This document shows positions 6,847 to 9,619 of a stretch of 9,619 nucleotides of DNA, one piece after another. The stretch lies in the NCBI GenBank assembly GCA_027013265.1, contig JALUXQ010000158.1, positions 1 through 9,619 of the forward strand, given 5' to 3'. The notes beneath the pieces are model-generated. The model saw only the letters and a program-made list of their open reading frames with translations, searched no databases and was not told the DNA's origin. The stretch is from Campylobacteraceae bacterium (GTDB taxonomy: Bacteria > Campylobacterota > Campylobacteria > Campylobacterales > Sulfurospirillaceae). The position numbers and the translations under genes are program-made. Positions within the stretch are counted from its first letter, which is position 1, and every line of letters begins with the position of its first letter.

Positions 6847-8082
6847 TTGAAAGAATTTTTACAAAAAGCGAAAAACTCCAGCAGAATTATATCTACTTTA
6901 AGTAGTAAAAAAAAGACAAATATACTCCTACAAATAGCAGATACTTTGGTTAAAAATCAAGATACCATTATCGCCGAAAACCAAAAAGACATGAAAGAGG
7001 GGATAAAAGAAAATTTACCTAGTGCTTTACTAGATAGACTAAAGCTAGATAAATCTAGGATAACAGACATGGCTCAAAGCATAAGAGAGATAGCTTCTCT
7101 AAAGGAGCCTATTGGAAAAGTGCTTGAGGGTTGGGTGATTCCAAGTGGACAGCGCATAGAAAAGGTAACTACACCGATAGGAGTTATAGGCATCATATAT
7201 GAAAGTCGTCCAAATGTGACGAGTGACACAGCGGCTCTATGCTTCAAAAGTGGAAATGTTTGTGTCTTAAAGGGCGGAAAAGAGGCAAATAGAAGCAACC
7301 GAGCAATAGCATCTTTGCTACAACAGGTTTTGGAAAACAATGGTCTTCCAAAGGAGATAATATCTCTTTTGCCAGACAATACAAGAGAAGGAGTTGCAAA
7401 ACTTATAAAGATGGACGAGCTTGTTGATTTGATTATTCCAAGAGGTGGCGAAGCACTTATCAAGTTTGTATCAAAAAACTCTACCGTCCCAGTTATAAAA
7501 CATGACAAAGGACTTTGTCACATATTTATAGATAAAAGTGCCGATATACAAAATGCTGTGGATATATCTATAAATGCCAAATGTCAAAGACCTGGGGTAT
7601 GCAATGCTATGGAGACTCTACTTGTCCATGAAGATATCACCAAAGATATATTGCCAAAATTAAAAGAGGAGTTTGATAAACAAAAAACACAATTAGTCGG
7701 TTGTGAAAAAACCTGTAACTTGATAGATATAGCAAAAGCATCAAAAGAGGATTTTTACACAGAGTATCTAAGCAATAAGCTCTCCATAAAAGTGGTAAAA
7801 GACATAGATGAGGCGATTTCACATGTAAATGAGCATAGTTCAGGTCACTCAGAGTCAATACTGACCCAAAACTACATAAATGGGGAGAGATTTTTAAATG
7901 AGGTTGACTCTGCATGTGTCTATATAAATTCTAGTACTAGGTTTACAGATGGCGCACAGTTTGGTTTTGGAGCTGAAGTTGGTATAAGTACAAGTAAATT
8001 ACATTCGCGTGGACCTATGGGTATAAATGATTTGACAACATATAAATTTAAAATTTATGGAAACGGCAACATAAGAGAGTGA
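6847..8082 (+). CDS. proA: Glutamate-5-semialdehyde dehydrogenase (gamma-glutamyl phosphate reductase)
   Basis: ProA reduces gamma-glutamyl phosphate with NADPH to glutamate-5-semialdehyde, the second step of proline synthesis from glutamate. The 411 residues match the usual family length. Family motifs run the length of the protein: PIGVIGIIYESRPNVT at 110-125, LKGGKEANRSN at 141-151, LIIPRGG at 195-201, CQRPGVCNAMETLLVH at 246-261 with catalytic C252, FGFGAEVGISTSKLHSRGP at 372-390 and a final GLTTYK-like segment (DLTTYKF). The start is TTG, supported by AAGGA 7 bases upstream. proB is not in view. The stop TGA overlaps the GTG start of the following ABC ATPase as GTGA, so the two are translationally coupled. 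It is divergent from the oxidoreductase gene. Confidence 0.97.
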   Translation: MKEFLQKAKNSSRIISTLSSKKKTNILLQIADTLVKNQDTIIAENQKDMKEGIKENLPSALLDRLKLDKSRITDMAQSIREIASLKEPIGKVLEGWVIPSGQRIEKVTTPIGVIGIIYESRPNVTSDTAALCFKSGNVCVLKGGKEANRSNRAIASLLQQVLENNGLPKEIISLLPDNTREGVAKLIKMDELVDLIIPRGGEALIKFVSKNSTVPVIKHDKGLCHIFIDKSADIQNAVDISINAKCQRPGVCNAMETLLVHEDITKDILPKLKEEFDKQKTQLVGCEKTCNLIDIAKASKEDFYTEYLSNKLSIKVVKDIDEAISHVNEHSSGHSESILTQNYINGERFLNEVDSACVYINSSTRFTDGAQFGFGAEVGISTSKLHSRGPMGINDLTTYKFKIYGNGNIRE

Positions 8083-8654
8083 AGATACTACAAATCAACA
8101 ATCTAACTTTTTCTTATGATGGAAAAGTAAAAATATATAAAAATTTTTCCCTGCATATGGATAGAGGTGAAGTAGTATGTATCGTAGGACCTAGTGGCTC
8201 TGGAAAAAGTACACTGTTTGAACTTATCAGCCAAAACTTAAAACCAAATGGAGGATTTATAAAAGTTGAAAAAATTTCTCAAATCTTTCAAGATCCATAT
8301 ACATCTTTTCATCCAACATATAAGATAGCAGATCAGATAAGAGATGTAGCGACATTAGATAACTATGAAAATTTATGTCAAGAGTTGAATTTGGATATAA
8401 AGTTATTAGAAAAAAAACCACATATGCTTAGTGGTGGACAGCTTCAAAGATGCTCGATTTTAAGGGCGATATTGATGAAGCCAGATTTGATTTTGGCAGA
8501 TGAACCAACAAGTGCATTAGACAATATAACCCAACTTGAAGTGATGAAATTGTTGTTAAAATTTTTAGATAGAGTTGGGATTTTGCTTATAACTCATGAT
8601 GAGTCCTTGGCATCATGGTGCAGTGATAGAGTGATATCACTACATAGCCAATAG
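8079..8654 (+). CDS. Short ABC-type ATPase, nickel/peptide-transporter-like, without permease
   Basis: A 191-residue ABC ATP-binding subunit with every expected motif: Walker A GPSGSGKST at 37-45, Q-loop IFQDPYTSFHP with Q71, signature LSGGQLQR at 117-124, Walker B LILADE ending D141-E142, D-loop SALD, and H-loop H173. The Q-loop context resembles DppF/OppF/NikE subunits of peptide and nickel importers, but the protein is much shorter than DppF/OppF (about 320) and lacks their C-terminal extension. The start is GTG, overlapping the proA stop by 4 bases, with AAGAG just upstream. No permease or binding-protein gene is adjacent: the next gene is convergent. It may serve a transporter encoded elsewhere. 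The substrate cannot be told from the sequence. Confidence 0.88.
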   Translation: MKILQINNLTFSYDGKVKIYKNFSLHMDRGEVVCIVGPSGSGKSTLFELISQNLKPNGGFIKVEKISQIFQDPYTSFHPTYKIADQIRDVATLDNYENLCQELNLDIKLLEKKPHMLSGGQLQRCSILRAILMKPDLILADEPTSALDNITQLEVMKLLLKFLDRVGILLITHDESLASWCSDRVISLHSQ

Positions 8655-8657
8655 ATT

Positions 8658-9619
8658 TTAACTCTCTTTCATCCTATCTTTCGCATCTTTTAGATACTGA
8701 GCTATCAAAAATGCTAACTCCAAAGCCTGGCTAGCATTGAGTCTTGGATCACAGTGTGTATTGTACCTTGAACTTAGATTTTCTTCTGTGATTTTTCTAG
8801 AGCCACCGACGCATTCAGTCACATCTTGCCCTGTCATCTCAAGATGAACTCCTCCTGGAAAAGTTCCCTCTTGTTCGTGTACTTTAAAAAAGCCTTTTAC
8901 CTCTCTTAGAACTTCATCAAAGACTCTAGTTTTATAGTTATTTGAAGCTTTGATTGTGTTTCCATGCATCGGGTCTATACTCCAAATGACTTTTTTACCA
9001 GCATTTTTGACCGCTCTTAAAAGTTTTGGGAACTCTTGTTCGATCTTATCGGCACCCATTCTTACTATTATATTTACTTTACCTGGCTCATTTTCTGGAT
9101 TTAGCTTCTCTATGAGTGCTAATAGGTCACTTTCAGTCATGCTAGGTCCTGCTTTTATGCCTATTGGATTTATAACGCCTCTTAAAAACTCTACATGTGC
9201 TTCATTTACCCCTCTTGTTCTATCTCCAATCCAGAGCATATGAGCTGAACAATCAACCATATTTCCGCTAAGGCTGTCTTCTCTAGTCATAGCCTCTTCA
9301 TTGTTTAAAAGAAGTGCTTCATGAGAAGTGTAAAGTATGGTCTCGTTTATCATAGGCGTATTTTGCGAAGTAATACCGCAAGCCTCCATGAACTCCAAAG
9401 TTTGTGTTATCTTGTTGGCTAATTTTTGGTATTTTTCGCCAAGAGAGTTCTCTTTTACAAAACTAAGGTTCCATTTATTTACTTGATGAAGATCAGCCAA
9501 TCCTCCTCTAGCAAATGCACGAAGCAAGTTCATAGTGGCTGAAGATTGGTTGTATGCTTTTATCATTCTATGCGGATCAGGGATTCTAGCACTTTCACTA
9601 AACTCATTTCCATTTACTA
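8658..9619 (-). CDS. Class II 3-deoxy-7-phosphoheptulonate (DAHP) synthase, C-terminal two-thirds (partial)
   Basis: DAHP synthase joins phosphoenolpyruvate and erythrose 4-phosphate, the first step of the shikimate pathway. The frame stays open to the right edge, reading [21 protein letters not shown] before and at the first internal Met (9566), a conserved class II segment; so that Met is not the start and the true N-terminus (about 130 residues of a usual 445-460) lies beyond 9619. At least 319 codons are visible. Key motifs are IGIKAGPSM (PEP-binding Lys), VRMGADK (Arg), DPMHGN (metal-ligand His, codon near 8964), [15 protein letters not shown] (metal-ligand Glu, near 8838) and THCDPRLN (metal-ligand Asp, near 8748), matching the Mycobacterium tuberculosis enzyme. 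The fourth ligand, a Cys, is outside the window. Class II is the form found in Helicobacter and Campylobacter. Symbols used for it vary (aroF, aroG), so none is given. It ends 3 bases from the convergent ATPase gene. Confidence 0.96.
   Translation of the reverse strand, partial: VNGNEFSESARIPDPHRMIKAYNQSSATMNLLRAFARGGLADLHQVNKWNLSFVKENSLGEKYQKLANKITQTLEFMEACGITSQNTPMINETILYTSHEALLLNNEEAMTREDSLSGNMVDCSAHMLWIGDRTRGVNEAHVEFLRGVINPIGIKAGPSMTESDLLALIEKLNPENEPGKVNIIVRMGADKIEQEFPKLLRAVKNAGKKVIWSIDPMHGNTIKASNNYKTRVFDEVLREVKGFFKVHEQEGTFPGGVHLEMTGQDVTECVGGSRKITEENLSSRYNTHCDPRLNASQALELAFLIAQYLKDAKDRMKES

Noticed and set aside
7074..7508. 144-codon minus-strand open frame inside proA, and a 92-codon one at 7637-7915
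   Set aside because: Both are shadows of the highly conserved proA coding frame; neither resembles a known family.
8622..8641. 12-base palindrome AGTGATATCACT (8630-8641) with an upstream AGTGATA copy, considered as a terminator or operator
   Set aside because: The stem is short and AT-rich, there is no U-run next to it on either strand, and it lies within ATPase coding sequence, so it is more likely chance.
1..9619. Search for a defence, toxin-antitoxin, phage or CRISPR system
   Set aside because: No nuclease, toxin, integrase, transposase or regularly spaced repeat is present; the genes are mostly recognisable housekeeping families.

Overview
The window looks like chromosomal DNA of a low-GC Campylobacterota (epsilonproteobacterium), probably of the Sulfurimonas/Sulfurospirillum/Sulfurovum kind. 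The signs are AT-rich DNA with very tight gene packing, frequent overlaps and GTG/TTG starts, a class II (plant-like) DAHP synthase as in Helicobacter and Campylobacter, and a proA gene divergent from a thioredoxin-reductase-like flavoprotein. Genus assignment is inference only. I see no mobile element, CRISPR array, rRNA or tRNA gene.

Layout. From 6728 down to 1, eight genes run on the minus strand with overlaps or gaps of at most 8 bases, and look like one transcription unit. In transcription order they are: a thioredoxin-reductase-like FAD oxidoreductase; a membrane-anchored long coiled-coil protein with a possible diverged OmpA-like C-terminal domain; a TrmN6-type tRNA adenine methyltransferase; a YkgJ-type cysteine-cluster protein; a TPR outer-membrane lipoprotein; trpC (indole-3-glycerol-phosphate synthase); a HIT-family protein related to Ap4A phosphorylase; and the 5' part of selU/mnmH (tRNA 2-selenouridine synthase), which runs off the left edge. 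Nothing longer than about 120 bases lacks a gene.

At 6729-6846 a 118-base AT-rich intergenic region separates this unit from two plus-strand genes: proA (glutamate-5-semialdehyde dehydrogenase, TTG start) and a short ABC-type ATPase joined to it by a 4-base GTGA overlap. The intergenic region carries two ribosome binding sites facing outwards and a perfect 11-base tandem repeat. At the right edge, convergent with the ATPase and only 3 bases from it, lies most of a class II DAHP synthase (minus strand, N-terminus outside the window).

How the genes relate. Two make amino acids in the aromatic pathway (DAHP synthase at the entry to chorismate, trpC in the tryptophan branch) and one makes proline (proA). 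Two modify tRNA (TrmN6-like and SelU). Two are envelope proteins without a known role (the coiled-coil protein and the TPR lipoprotein). The unit therefore looks like a mixed housekeeping operon of the sort common in this phylum, not a dedicated new system. The least explained element is the 628-residue coiled-coil protein; the orphan ABC ATPase tied to proA is the second.
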